The notes under the pieces are model-generated. The model ran no database searches. It was not told where the DNA came from and saw nothing but the letters and a program-made list of their open reading frames with translations. A DNA stretch of 54,150 nt from a bacterium (GTDB lineage Bacteria > Armatimonadota > Zipacnadia > Zipacnadales > UBA11051), in contig JAUVVY010000028.1 of assembly GCA_030604405.1 (NCBI GenBank), positions 1 through 54,150 on the forward strand, given 5' to 3'. Below, one piece after another: positions 16,274-26,017 of this stretch. The position numbers and the translations under genes are program-made. Every line of letters begins with the position of its first letter. Position 1 is the stretch's first letter.

Positions 16274-19267
16274 ATGAGAGACTTGCGATCACGACTTAAC
16301 GAAGACAATACTCGGGACAGGCTTTTCCATCCGCACATGAAGCTTCGCGGCTATCCCTCTGCAGACCAAGTCGGGGCTACGCAGTATGATCAGCAGGGCT
16401 ACCTCGAATCTGGAAGATTCGACGGCTGCTACCTCCTTAACGGGCGGCCAATGGTTCTGGTGGAGTTGAAGCGCGAAGGTCTGTTGAGGAATCTGCCGGA
16501 GCTGGAGAAGGCGCAGGCGCAGGTGACAGCGTACGCTCTTGCGGACGATTTTGAAGTGCCGCCGCCGTATGTCCTTATGTCCGACGGTGCTGTTTTCGAG
16601 ATGTATGAGCGGACAAGTCTGAGCCCAGATGCACCCACTTACCAGCCCTTACCTCGCTTGCTGACTTGGGCTGAGGTTAGAAAACAGACGCCCGGGAAAT
16701 ACACTGCGCGCTTTGTCTCGTTGCGTGAGCTAATACGCCTCTTCAGGCACTACGTGAAGATGATCGAGGACGAGATACGCGTGCAGGTGCTGAGACTCTC
16801 TGAGGCTGCTACCAAGGGAATGACTGCGCTGTCGGTTCAAGGGCGGCAATTCGGTCGGGCTGAAATCGAGGCGGTGGGTGGCTTGCTGGACGCGAAAATG
16901 GCAGCGGTCAGGACTGAGGACGCCAAAGCAAGGAAAAAGGAGGCCGTTAACGAACTCACGGCAGCAGCAGCCCTCAACTACGTCAACAAGGTATTCTTCC
17001 TGAAGTATTGCGAGGACCGTCATCTTGAGGGCCTGTTCCGCATACTGGAGGAGGTCGAAATTGACCCAGTGGCTGGTCCGAAACAGGCGGCCTACGCGGC
17101 CACATTCATTTCCTTGCTGAAGCGACGCATTTCGTGCGCAGCCGAGTGGACACATGAAGCGGAGGCTGAGTATCGAGAGCTTATCCGGCAACTGAAAACG
17201 GGGGTACTCGATCACAGGAGCTGGTTTGAGATCGTGCTTGCTGCCTTCCTAGTGGCTGAGCAGTCATTCCCCGTGATCTACAGACCGAACGCATACGATT
17301 ACCTGTGTCCCACCGATGCCACCATCGTGGAGATGCTTTGCGAGTTGCGCACCAAGGACTTCAGCGTGCTTGATCAGGAGATGGTCGGGTCCATATACCA
17401 GGCCATACTCCGGAACGAGCAGTATCGACAAAAGGTCTTGGGAGCCTTCTACACGCCCCCGAAGACCGTAGCGTACATGGTATCAAAGCTTGGACTGGAG
17501 CGGGAACATGTCACTTTGGAGCCTGCCTGCGGGTCCGGACACTTCGTTGAGGAGGTCTGCAGGGAGTACCTTAGGCTCTGGGAAGAGGGTGGCTATGAAG
17601 AGAGCGAGGCCGCCAGCGAGATCATCTCCAAGCGGATAATAGCCTTCGACATAGACGACTTCGCCGCCCAACTAGCTGCCATGCGGCTGTTCTTCCTCTT
17701 TCAGGAACCTGTGGACATCGTTCCCAATATCTTTGTGCGCGATACCCTCGACATGAATGTCGGAGCGGGACAGGGTGCCTTCGTCGATGCGGGCGGGCAC
17801 ACGATATACGACGAAATCGAGAGTCTAGACCCCCGCGCCAAACTATCCCGTGCCGACGAGCTTGATAGCGTGCAGTTTGACCGAATAGTGGGGAATCCTC
17901 CTTACGGCGGGAAGCCGACGTCCAGACGTCAAGAAGCGTATAGGCGGCTCTACAGGGAGCCTCCGGGCGTGTATGGTCAGTCCTTGGGCTCCAATGACAC
18001 CTTCGGTTTCTTCATAGCAAATGCGATCCAACGCGTCAGAGAGGGTGGGGTCATCTGTCTTATCGTCAGTGACAGCTTCCTGTCCATCGCTACCCACACT
18101 CAGCTTCGGAGTCTGATTCTCAGGACGTGCAAGATCCGTGAGATACTGATGGCTCCCGTCGACCTTTTCCATCCGGTGGCTATACCCCGCACCTGCATCC
18201 TCACACTTGAGAAAGCGAACGGCAACGGAAATGCTGAGGCGCGTCGGAGTAATTCGATGAGGCTCGTGGACCGGGTGCAAACCGAAGACGAATACTGGGC
18301 GCCCCCCGAGCATCTTGTGGAAACACGCCCCCAATCAGACTACGAACGCGTCCCGCGAAATCCCTTCTTCATACGCGTCCACGAAGACGTGCTGTCTTGC
18401 TTTGAGAGGTGCTCGCGAACCGTCGGCGATTTCACGGAAGGTGGCGCGGGCCTCCAGACGGGGAATAACCCGCGCTATGTGGCGTTGGTTGCCGGGTCGC
18501 CAGAAGCCGAACAGCAGGAATCGAGAATACTGGAACGACAGGTCAGCGGCAAACCTGAGCTGAAGCGCGTGTACCGCGTGATAAGTCCGGGGGAGGTGGT
18601 TGACTTCGAAAGCACTGGGGCACCCGTTGCGGGCTCCGGATTCCCCGATGAGGGTCCACACTTCGTGCCCTTCGTACGCGGTAGCAGCCGCCACCAGTAC
18701 TATGCCGAGCCAGATAGGTATGTTGACTATAGCGCTACTGCGGTGGAGGCTTACAGGACCAGCCAGTCCGCGGTTTATAGGAATGCGCCCTACTACTTTG
18801 GGCGGGGCTTCGTCACCAATGCCCACAACAAGCTCCTGCGCGCCGCACTGGTTGAGAACAGTGTGCCCGCAGTCAACACCAATATCTTCCTGCCAACAGC
18901 GTATTCTGTTGAGTACTTCCTGGCTCTCGTGAACTCGCGCCTTGCCACCTACATCTGCACCAAGATACTGAACACATCCATAGGCGGGCTGTCCGCGCAC
19001 CCGACTCCGGAAGACATCCGCCTGATTCCCTTCGCCGAACCCCAGGCGACACAACAAGCGGGAGCGGAGGAGGCAGTCAGATCAATTCTCCAGAAGAAGA
19101 TCTCTGACCCTCTGGCTGATTGCGCTGATGAGCAGGCTCTGATTGATCGCACAGTGTACGAGATCTACCGCCTGTCCTCTGGGGCGATCGCTGCCGTTGA
19201 GGCGTATTGGGAACAGGTTCTGTCGGAACAGGTCAGCGGTGATGAGGACTGCGAAGAGAGCGACTGA
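16274..19267 (+). CDS. Single-chain Type IIG-like restriction-modification enzyme (Eco57I-type)
   Basis: 997 residues from ATG 16274 (AGGA seven bases upstream; GTG 16271 is the alternative). N-terminus: a PD-(D/E)xK-type nuclease pattern, F-D50 ... V-E64-L-K66. Middle: a helical linker, then an N6-adenine methyltransferase with motif I LEP-A-C419-G-S-G-H and motif IV N541-P-P-Y544. The C-terminal third (about 660-960) resembles TaqI/Eco57I target-recognition domains. Type IIG enzymes join cleavage, methylation and specificity in one chain using S-adenosylmethionine. No separate methylase, specificity or helicase gene adjoins it. It stands alone between housekeeping genes, as expected for an acquired defence gene. 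The recognition site cannot be read. Confidence 0.85.
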   Translation: MRDLRSRLNEDNTRDRLFHPHMKLRGYPSADQVGATQYDQQGYLESGRFDGCYLLNGRPMVLVELKREGLLRNLPELEKAQAQVTAYALADDFEVPPPYVLMSDGAVFEMYERTSLSPDAPTYQPLPRLLTWAEVRKQTPGKYTARFVSLRELIRLFRHYVKMIEDEIRVQVLRLSEAATKGMTALSVQGRQFGRAEIEAVGGLLDAKMAAVRTEDAKARKKEAVNELTAAAALNYVNKVFFLKYCEDRHLEGLFRILEEVEIDPVAGPKQAAYAATFISLLKRRISCAAEWTHEAEAEYRELIRQLKTGVLDHRSWFEIVLAAFLVAEQSFPVIYRPNAYDYLCPTDATIVEMLCELRTKDFSVLDQEMVGSIYQAILRNEQYRQKVLGAFYTPPKTVAYMVSKLGLEREHVTLEPACGSGHFVEEVCREYLRLWEEGGYEESEAASEIISKRIIAFDIDDFAAQLAAMRLFFLFQEPVDIVPNIFVRDTLDMNVGAGQGAFVDAGGHTIYDEIESLDPRAKLSRADELDSVQFDRIVGNPPYGGKPTSRRQEAYRRLYREPPGVYGQSLGSNDTFGFFIANAIQRVREGGVICLIVSDSFLSIATHTQLRSLILRTCKIREILMAPVDLFHPVAIPRTCILTLEKANGNGNAEARRSNSMRLVDRVQTEDEYWAPPEHLVETRPQSDYERVPRNPFFIRVHEDVLSCFERCSRTVGDFTEGGAGLQTGNNPRYVALVAGSPEAEQQESRILERQVSGKPELKRVYRVISPGEVVDFESTGAPVAGSGFPDEGPHFVPFVRGSSRHQYYAEPDRYVDYSATAVEAYRTSQSAVYRNAPYYFGRGFVTNAHNKLLRAALVENSVPAVNTNIFLPTAYSVEYFLALVNSRLATYICTKILNTSIGGLSAHPTPEDIRLIPFAEPQATQQAGAEEAVRSILQKKISDPLADCADEQALIDRTVYEIYRLSSGAIAAVEAYWEQVLSEQVSGDEDCEESD

Positions 19268-19368
19268 CAGCACGGCGTCTGTGGCTTCCTGGCTTACCAT
19301 AGCTTGTTTCAAGCTGTGGCAGCATCTGTGAGGTCGGAGAGCTGAGATCGCGAAGAGAGTGCAACGAA

Positions 19369-20202
19369 ATGCCGGCTGCAGTGGCATCAAAAGATGATAA
19401 GCTGAGGCAGATTCTGGCCGACATGGGAAGCGTGCTGGTGGCATTCAGCGGCGGGGCGGATAGCACATTGTTGCTGGCGGCGGCTGCACAAGCCCTCGGT
19501 GACAGGTGCGCTGCCGCCACCGCCGAATCGGAAGTGTATCCTGCTGACGAGTTAGTCAGAGCCCGGCAGACCGCCGCCGAGCTTGGCGTCGAGCATATCG
19601 TATTTGCTTTCGACCACCTCGGGTTGGAGGAATTTGTCGCCAACTCGCCGCAGCGGTGTTACTACTGCAAGCGGGCGCTGTTTGAGCGCCTGCGTCAGAT
19701 CGCCGACGAGCGGGGTCTGGCACACCTCGCCGACGGAACTGTGGTGGATGATCTGAGTGATTTTCGGCCCGGGCTTGAGGCCTCTCGGGAGCTGGCAGTG
19801 CGCTCTCCGTTGCTGGAGGCGGAACTGACCAAGGATGAGGTCAGACAGCTTGCCCGACGACGCGGCCTGGCGACGGCGGAGTTGCCCTCCATGGCATGCC
19901 TGGCATCGCGGATACCGTACGGCGATGAGATCACCGCCGCCAAACTCCGGCAGGTGGCGGAGGCCGAGCAGATTCTGCTACAGATGGGTCTTACACAAGT
20001 GCGGGTGCGTCACCACGGAGACATGGCGCGGATAGAGGTATTGCCGGAGGAAATGCACAAGATTGTCTCTGAAGCGGCCAGGAACACGATTGTTGACAGG
20101 TTGGCTGGTCTGGGCTTCAAGTATTGCACTTTGGATTTGCGCGGCTACCGCTCCGGCAGTATGAACGAATTGCTGGCAGAGGAAGAAGAGGTAAATGAGT
20201 AA
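19369..20202 (+). CDS. larE: ATP-dependent sacrificial sulfur transferase LarE
   Basis: 277 residues. The PP-loop motif S27-G-G-A-D-S32 is present. Cys residues C97 and C100 (RCYYCK) and C177 (SMACLASRIPYG) sit at the positions discussed for LarE; C177 matches the sacrificial Cys region of the Lactobacillus enzyme, and the three-Cys form is known from LarE proteins that use an iron-sulfur cluster. LarE inserts sulfur into the pyridinium nucleotide that becomes the nickel-pincer cofactor of lactate racemase-like enzymes. larB, larC and larA are not in the window. It overlaps nadB by 8 bases; both concern nicotinate chemistry, so co-expression makes sense, though that link is inference. Confidence 0.88.
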   Translation: MPAAVASKDDKLRQILADMGSVLVAFSGGADSTLLLAAAAQALGDRCAAATAESEVYPADELVRARQTAAELGVEHIVFAFDHLGLEEFVANSPQRCYYCKRALFERLRQIADERGLAHLADGTVVDDLSDFRPGLEASRELAVRSPLLEAELTKDEVRQLARRRGLATAELPSMACLASRIPYGDEITAAKLRQVAEAEQILLQMGLTQVRVRHHGDMARIEVLPEEMHKIVSEAARNTIVDRLAGLGFKYCTLDLRGYRSGSMNELLAEEEEVNE

Positions 20203-21799
20203 GTGTGAACAGTTGCAGTACGATTTCATTGTTGTAGGTTCGGGGATTGCCGGGCTGTGGACCGCAGTGCATCTGGCCGACACCGGCAAAGTGGCGCTAC
20301 TCACGAAGGACGAGCTGCGGCAGGGCTCGACCGTACACGCCCAGGGCGGCATCGCTGTGGCGCTGTCGGACGAAGATGACCCTGAACTGCACCTGCGCGA
20401 TACGCTGGAGGCCGGCGCCGGGCTTTGCGATGTGCCGGCGGCTGAGATACTCGTCTTCCAGGGCCCCGAGGCGGTTCGCCAACTGATAGAACGTGGCGTT
20501 CAATTTGACATGGAAAACAGTGAATACGCATTCGGGCGCGAGGCTGCTCACTCCCAGCGCCGAATCATCCACGCTCACGGCGATGCCACGGGTGCCGAGA
20601 TCGAAAGGGCCCTGGCAGCGGCGGCTCGAGAGCACAACAACATAGACATTTTCGAAAAGACCCAGGCCGCCCATATACTCACAGTGGATGGCCGCTGTGT
20701 CGGGATACAGGCCCACGATTTTGCCGCCGGAAAGCCGGTTTTCTTTGTGTCGGGAGCCACGGCTCTGGCCACCGGCGGGCTGGGATGCCTCTATCGGGTG
20801 ACTACGAATCCGCCGGTGGTAACGGGCGATGGCATAGCTCTGGCCTACCGCGCCGGAGCTACCTTAAAGGATATTGAATTCGTGCAGTTTCACCCCACGG
20901 CTTTGGCGGCGCCGGGCTTCCCGAAGTTCTTGATGTCCGAGGCGCTGCGGGGAGATGGAGCGCAGCTTCTGAGTCACAACGGGGACCCGTTCATGCAGCG
21001 GCATCACAGAATGGGAAACCTGGCCCCCCGCGATGAAGTTGCGCGAGCGGTCATGGAGGAGATGAAGGCGGCTCAGCAGCCCTTTGTCTATCTGGATCTG
21101 CAGCCGATCGGAAAGCAGCGTCTCGAAGAACGCTTCCCGACGATCGTTGCGGAGTGCAGGGACAGAGGCTTTGCGGTGCCGGATCAGCCGGTGCCGGTGT
21201 CGCCGGCCGCGCACTACTTCATGGGCGGCGTTGATATCGATATTGACTGCATGAGTTCGATGCCGGGGTTATTTGCAGTCGGAGAGTGCGGCTGCATCAG
21301 CGCACACGGGGCCAACCGGCTTGCCTCAAATTCGCTGCTGGAGGGCCTCGTCTTTGGTCGGCGCTGCGCAATAGCAATGGCCAATGCCGACGCGCTCAGC
21401 GCCGCGACCATAGCCGAGATAGCGAGACGCGAGCCCCAGGCGGTGCCGGTCGGTAGCGGCTTCTACCACGACCTGCGTGACATCATGTGGGACAATATGG
21501 GAGTGGTCCGCTCCGGGGCGACTCTAGGCAACGCTCTGCAGCACGTAGCCCATCTTTCCGCGAAAGTCTCCGAAAGCGAAGAGCCGACGCAGGACGGAAT
21601 GGAAGCGGCCAACGCGCTGCTGCTAGCAGGGCTGATGGCCAAAGCGGCCTTGAGCCGACGGGAAAGTCGCGGTGCGCACTACCGGGTCGAGCATCAGGAT
21701 ACCTCGCGGAAGATGCGCCAGCACACCCTGGTAACAACTGGGGACAACGGCGAGCCGCAAATTGATTACCGGCCAGTCGAACTACAGCGCCTGCGGTAG
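20195..21799 (+). CDS. nadB: L-aspartate oxidase NadB
   Basis: 534 residues. FAD-binding GSGIAG near residue 16, TGGLGCLYRVTTNP, the active-site region QFHPTAL and GANRLASNSLLEGLVFG are all in place. NadB oxidises L-aspartate to iminoaspartate, the first step of de novo NAD synthesis in the cytoplasm. The GECGCISAHG segment replaces the more usual GEVACTGLHG, a small variation. The start overlaps larE by 8 bases, with AGAGG just before the ATG. nadA and nadC are absent from the window. Downstream is an incomplete MITE-like repeat. Confidence 0.93.
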   Translation: MSKCEQLQYDFIVVGSGIAGLWTAVHLADTGKVALLTKDELRQGSTVHAQGGIAVALSDEDDPELHLRDTLEAGAGLCDVPAAEILVFQGPEAVRQLIERGVQFDMENSEYAFGREAAHSQRRIIHAHGDATGAEIERALAAAAREHNNIDIFEKTQAAHILTVDGRCVGIQAHDFAAGKPVFFVSGATALATGGLGCLYRVTTNPPVVTGDGIALAYRAGATLKDIEFVQFHPTALAAPGFPKFLMSEALRGDGAQLLSHNGDPFMQRHHRMGNLAPRDEVARAVMEEMKAAQQPFVYLDLQPIGKQRLEERFPTIVAECRDRGFAVPDQPVPVSPAAHYFMGGVDIDIDCMSSMPGLFAVGECGCISAHGANRLASNSLLEGLVFGRRCAIAMANADALSAATIAEIARREPQAVPVGSGFYHDLRDIMWDNMGVVRSGATLGNALQHVAHLSAKVSESEEPTQDGMEAANALLLAGLMAKAALSRRESRGAHYRVEHQDTSRKMRQHTLVTTGDNGEPQIDYRPVELQRLR

Positions 21800-21859
21800 C
21801 GAATGCAGCATGTCTGACCGTCCACAGCGCGCATATTGGCGCTTAAGTGTGCCAACCAG

Positions 21860-22005
21860 GGGTGCGTGTACGAATTGTCGGTAGGACAGGAACCTCCTGC
21901 AAAACCTGGAGGACAGCCATCATTGGCTGTCCAAGCCTCGACAGGCAGGGATGCCTCTCGTCCAAGACGGTGCTGTGTTGTAGGGGCGCAATTCATTGCG
22001 CCCGG
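21860..22005. mobile_element. MITE-like element, family C, incomplete copy
   Basis: It begins with GGTGCGTGTACGAATTGTCG and continues with the same GGACAGCC...GGCTGTCC hairpin and AGCCTCGACAGGCAGGGATG segment as 9749-9940. The right inverted end is missing: the copy stops in a GGGGCGCAATTCATTGCGCC palindrome a few bases before the pgeF stop at 22011. It fills most of the 211-base gap between the convergent nadB and pgeF genes. Confidence 0.6.
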
Positions 22006-22010
22006 TGGCG

Positions 22011-22793
22011 TCAGTCTTCAGTGATGGCAATGAAGGCTCCTTGCAGGCCCGTGTTTGGGCCGCTTGCCCGGTAGGAGAAAAACGGCACCTCGCCGCAGCG
22101 GGTGCAGAGCTTGGACTTTGCTATTGCCTCTTCGCGCAGCCCGCAATCCAGCAGTGTCAGGCGATTCAACTCCGGCAGGTCAACGCGATTTGTTGGGGCA
22201 CTCGCCAACAACTCGGCCGCGCCAGGCAGATCGGCCACGGCGGCGATAACCTCGGGACCCACCTCGTAGCATTGCGCGCAGATTGCAGGGCCAATGACCG
22301 CCCTTATGTCTGACGCTCGCACCCCCAGGGAGCACATTACCTCGATGCCTGTGCGTGCTATCTGAGCCGCCGTACTGCGCCAGCCGGCGTGCAGCAGTCC
22401 CACAGTCAGCGGCTGCGGGCAGTAGAGCAAGATAGGCACGCAATCGCCGAAAGTAAGGTTCAGCACCAGCCGCGCCTCCTGGGTTACCAGCCCGTCGGTT
22501 TGCAGACAACAAAGGCCGGCGGGGCAAGGCCACAGACTCTCGAAGTCCGCCGGGCGCACGATCGCGACATGGTTGCCATGCACCTGCTCGGCGCATACCA
22601 CCGGCCAGGCTTCGGCGCCCATTGACGCCAGCACGCGCTTGCGGTTGGCGGCAACACGCTGCGGATCGTCACCCACATGATAGGAGATATTCAGGCCGGA
22701 GTGGCTGTGGGCCGGATCATGCTCGCCGCGGCAGTTCACGCCTCCGGTCACCTTTGGCCAATCGAGCCTCACAGCCCACATTTGCTCTTCCAT
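22011..22793 (-). CDS. pgeF: YfiH/PgeF family protein (peptidoglycan editing factor, multicopper-like purine nucleosidase fold)
   Basis: 260 residues from ATG 22793 (AAGG seven bases before). An upstream start at 22880 would overlap the previous gene. The conserved zinc/active-site set is present: EQVHG, GDCVPILLY and LLHAGWRSTA, then GPAICAQCYEVG. The family is reported both as a cytoplasmic peptidoglycan editing factor and as an adenosine-phosphorylase/laccase-domain enzyme. It is the last gene of a minus-strand group after the FG-GAP protein, 38 bases away. The C-terminus (FFSYRASGPNTGLQGAFIAI) is typical. Confidence 0.88.
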   Translation of the reverse strand: MEEQMWAVRLDWPKVTGGVNCRGEHDPAHSHSGLNISYHVGDDPQRVAANRKRVLASMGAEAWPVVCAEQVHGNHVAIVRPADFESLWPCPAGLCCLQTDGLVTQEARLVLNLTFGDCVPILLYCPQPLTVGLLHAGWRSTAAQIARTGIEVMCSLGVRASDIRAVIGPAICAQCYEVGPEVIAAVADLPGAAELLASAPTNRVDLPELNRLTLLDCGLREEAIAKSKLCTRCGEVPFFSYRASGPNTGLQGAFIAITED

Positions 22794-22831
22794 GCGATCG
22801 CCTTCTTCGAGTTCTGCTGCAAGTGCCGGCG

Positions 22832-24739
22832 TCATCTTGTCAGCAACGGCGCTACCGTCTCTGCGGGATAGTAGCAGCAAAAGCCGTATGCCCCGGTGCC
22901 ACAGAGCAGGCCGAAATTCGGGCTGCCTGCACGGGCGTTTGCCGACCGCACAGCCGTCATGCTGTAACAGGGCGGGATCAGCGCGCGCGGCAACGATGCA
23001 GGATCGCCAGGCAAAGCGAGAGTGGGATAGTTCCAGCGCTGATTGGTACAGTCAAAATGGAACCAGCCACGAGCCGTGCCGACCAGAAAGCTCCACTTGT
23101 CGCCGTTCAATATCAGCGGCTCGGCATAGCGCAGTCCTAGCAGGCCGGCATGCAGGCGAGCAGAAGTCTCATCACCATCGCCCAAAAAGCCCAGCAAGCG
23201 CACCCCCTTATTGAACACGGGCATACCGCCGCCCTTAGGCACGACGTTTTCAAAGTACATCAGCCCGCCCTCGGGCATCACAAACTGCGGCAGCGGGCTG
23301 TCAGATCGAGCCGTCGCCTCGCCCGCGGGAATCGGCGCCGTGCCGACGAACAGATCCGCGTCGCCGTCGTCATCGTAGTCAAGCAGCTCAATTGCGCTAA
23401 GGCCGCTGACCGTTATCGGCGCACCGGCCATCTTCAAGTGTCCAGCATAACGCAGCCCGCCCTGATTGAGCCATAGTTGGACCGTGCCCCCGGCATTGCC
23501 AACAACCAGGTCCAGGGCTCCGTCGCCGTTGATGTCCACCAGGCGTGGCCATGCGCACGGCGTTGCCTCAGAGGCATCTCCGGCACGGATCGGATCGCCA
23601 TTGACGTCAGTGACAAGGCACGGCCGCTGATATGAGTCGCCGCGTTTGAAGCATACCCAGATGTGCCCCGATGCGCCGCCGGCTAGAACGTCCGTGGCTC
23701 CGTCGCCATCGTAGTCAGCCGCTGTCACCGCCGCGTAGCGCCCGACATCGAACGGCACCTGCACGCCTCGGAGATACCCGCTGAATTGCAGACCCTCGGT
23801 GGCGAATTGGTGGAGACTGACGAAGCCATCTTCGTCACCGAGTAGTATCTCCACTGAGCCGTCGGCGTCGTAATCCACAATGGTAGGTGAGGCGGCGCGG
23901 ATGTGACTGAGCTGTACTGGCAAGGCGACGGGCTCGGCAAGACCTTGGGGAGTTCCCCGGTAGAAATGCAGACTGCCGGCCGCATCGCCGACGAGTAGAT
24001 CGAGAATGCCGTCGCCATTGCAGTCGCCTGCAGTGGGGCGGGCACGGCCCCGGACCGCAACCGGAACTCCGGCTGTGTTTGCCAGCGGCGCAGCCGCGGA
24101 AAGAGCAGGCTTTCCTGCTGAGCTGTTTGCCACCCACCACACAGCGCCCGCCTCGTCACCTACCAGCAGGTCGAGGTCCCCGTCGCCATCGAAATCAACT
24201 GCCTCCGGAGCCAGGCCGCGCACCTGCATCTGGCCGAAAAGCGGCTTGTTGTCGGCGGTGAGCAACTGGCGCGCCACGGCCAGTTGCTCATAGCCCCAAT
24301 AGACCAGCAGCCGGTTGTTATGGCCGAGCAGCAGGTCGGTCTTGCCGTCGCTGTCAAGATCGCACAACTTGGGACAGCTCGCAGAGCCGTCGCCGACATC
24401 TGTCAGTGTCGCCGCGTGCTTGAGCATGACCTGCGGAGGGCCGAAATTGAGCTCGGCCGTCTGTTCATACAGCACCAGGTCGCCGTAGTCGGAGCCGAGC
24501 AGCAGGTCGGCTTTGCCGTCGCCGGTGTAATCGCCCCACGTTGGGTTGGCGTAATCACCGGCAGTCAGGCGGCCCTCCGCGACGATGATCGGCTCCCCCT
24601 GCAGATAGGGAATCGGCCCCCTGCTGATCAACATGCCAAAGCGTTCGGCATGGGCGCAGGCGGCAACGACGAGGCAGCTCACTATCGCGCAAGCGAAGCC
24701 AAAAGCGGCTTGTCGGGCGGCTGGGCTATTTGTACGCAT
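22832..24739 (-). CDS. Secreted FG-GAP/VCBS-repeat protein with eight calcium-loop repeats
   Basis: 635 residues with a signal peptide (hydrophobic 12-31, AHA cut). Eight repeats each carry a D-x-D/N-x-D-G calcium loop followed by a D-L-L-x-G-type strand: DYTGDGKADLLLG, DLDSDGKTDLLLG, DFDGDGDLDLLVG, DCNGDGILDLLVG, DYDADGSVEILLG, DYDGDGATDVLAG, DINGDGALDLVVG, DYDDDGDADLFVG. This spacing builds an integrin-alpha-like beta-propeller, probably eight-bladed or seven plus cap. It is likely exported and ligand-binding; no enzyme domain is visible. It starts 12 bases after the aminotransferase stop, so it belongs to that operon. Confidence 0.85.
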   Translation of the reverse strand: MRTNSPAARQAAFGFACAIVSCLVVAACAHAERFGMLISRGPIPYLQGEPIIVAEGRLTAGDYANPTWGDYTGDGKADLLLGSDYGDLVLYEQTAELNFGPPQVMLKHAATLTDVGDGSASCPKLCDLDSDGKTDLLLGHNNRLLVYWGYEQLAVARQLLTADNKPLFGQMQVRGLAPEAVDFDGDGDLDLLVGDEAGAVWWVANSSAGKPALSAAAPLANTAGVPVAVRGRARPTAGDCNGDGILDLLVGDAAGSLHFYRGTPQGLAEPVALPVQLSHIRAASPTIVDYDADGSVEILLGDEDGFVSLHQFATEGLQFSGYLRGVQVPFDVGRYAAVTAADYDGDGATDVLAGGASGHIWVCFKRGDSYQRPCLVTDVNGDPIRAGDASEATPCAWPRLVDINGDGALDLVVGNAGGTVQLWLNQGGLRYAGHLKMAGAPITVSGLSAIELLDYDDDGDADLFVGTAPIPAGEATARSDSPLPQFVMPEGGLMYFENVVPKGGGMPVFNKGVRLLGFLGDGDETSARLHAGLLGLRYAEPLILNGDKWSFLVGTARGWFHFDCTNQRWNYPTLALPGDPASLPRALIPPCYSMTAVRSANARAGSPNFGLLCGTGAYGFCCYYPAETVAPLLTR

Positions 24740-24751
24740 TGGTGTCTGTCG

Positions 24752-25981
24752 CTATGGAATTTCGTCTTTGTATTCGATTACCTTTTCTATTGCATCGGCG
24801 ATGGCGTCCATGTCTTTCGTGGTGCCCAACAATACCGATTGGCCCACGTAGAAGCTGCCATCCTCGCAGACATGCTCGCAGACAGGGCAGTGCGTCTGAG
24901 TGTAGTCAATGCTGCCGTGGTAATACTGCGACACGAACGGGAAGGCTTGCATGTCGAGGTCTTCGGTAAACATACGCTCGCGGTACAGTGGGTTATAGCC
25001 TTTGGCGACTGGTATTCCCTCAGCGGATAGTGCCTCGATGAACCGGTCACGGCTGACGCCCACCGTTGCACTGTCATAGCGGAAAATGAACATGTGGTAG
25101 GCACTGCGGGTGGCGCCGTCCGGAAATGTCTGGGCCGCTACGCCATCAATTGTGCTTAAACGTTCGCGCAGATGTGCGGCGTTTTCGTCGCGGATGTCCA
25201 TGTGTGCGGGCAACAGTTCCAGCCCGCGCAGGGCTACTGCAGACTGGAATGCGCTCAGGCGCATGTTGTAGCCGTAGGTACGATGATCGTACCACGCCCC
25301 GCCCATAATACGGCCGCAGTTGACGAATCTCCATCCGGCTTCATACAGCGCGCGGTCGTTGGTCAGCACCATCCCGCCCTCGCCGGCGCAGACGTTCTTC
25401 GATGCCTGCAGCGAAAAGGCACCCATGTCGCCAATAGCGCCGACCTTGGTGCCATCATACTCAGCGCCGTGAGCCTGGCAGGCATCCTCGACCAGCCTCA
25501 AATCGTGTTCGGCGCAGATGTTCTGCAGCGCCGCCATATTGCAGGGCATGCCGCCGATATGCACCGGAATCACCGCCGCGGTGCTGTCGTTTATCTTGGC
25601 CTTGACGTCCTCAGGATCGAGGCAGAACGTGTCCGGCTCAATATCGGCGCAGCGGGGAACAGCGTTTGCGGCAATAACGGCCTGGGCGGTGCCGACAAAT
25701 GTGTATGGCGGCACGATCACCTCGTCCCCCGGGCCGACACCCAGAACGTACAGGCAGAGTTGAATGGCCTGCGTGCCGTTAGTTATTGCGATAGCGTATT
25801 CGGCGTCATGAAATGCGGCGAACTTTTCACAAAGCTCTTTGCCTTGTTCTCCGTGACCTCCCCACGCGCCGCTGTCGAGGACCTGCTGCAGCCTTTGTAG
25901 AAAGCCGGGGTCATCGGGCGGCCAGCCTGTGAAAGGTTCTGTACGTAGCGGCTCGCCTCCGTTGATTGCCAGTCTGGACAT
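24752..25981 (-). CDS. DegT/DnrJ/EryC1/StrS-family sugar aminotransferase
   Basis: 409 residues from ATG 25981 (GGGAG eight bases upstream). PLP lysine K195 in SLQASKNVCAGEGG, with the VEDACQAHGA aspartate/His region before it. Enzymes of this family transaminate nucleotide-linked keto-sugars or act as sugar dehydratases. Its place between a GT39-like transferase and the FG-GAP gene suggests a role in surface sugar or glycoprotein synthesis. An AHBA-synthase-like or keto-inositol role is also possible; substrate unknown. Confidence 0.88.
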   Translation of the reverse strand: MSRLAINGGEPLRTEPFTGWPPDDPGFLQRLQQVLDSGAWGGHGEQGKELCEKFAAFHDAEYAIAITNGTQAIQLCLYVLGVGPGDEVIVPPYTFVGTAQAVIAANAVPRCADIEPDTFCLDPEDVKAKINDSTAAVIPVHIGGMPCNMAALQNICAEHDLRLVEDACQAHGAEYDGTKVGAIGDMGAFSLQASKNVCAGEGGMVLTNDRALYEAGWRFVNCGRIMGGAWYDHRTYGYNMRLSAFQSAVALRGLELLPAHMDIRDENAAHLRERLSTIDGVAAQTFPDGATRSAYHMFIFRYDSATVGVSRDRFIEALSAEGIPVAKGYNPLYRERMFTEDLDMQAFPFVSQYYHGSIDYTQTHCPVCEHVCEDGSFYVGQSVLLGTTKDMDAIADAIEKVIEYKDEIP

Positions 25982-26017
25982 TGCACTTTCTCCCTTTGAC
26001 TGAAGCATCTTCCGGCC

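Noticed and set aside
16274-19267. BREX PglX or Type I subunit
   Set aside because: It carries its own nuclease-like motif and no pglZ, brxC, hsdR or hsdS lies nearby.
19299-19320. Terminator after the R-M gene (CCATAGCTTG / CAAGCTGTGG)
   Set aside because: The stem is fair but no T-run follows and the next gene is close.
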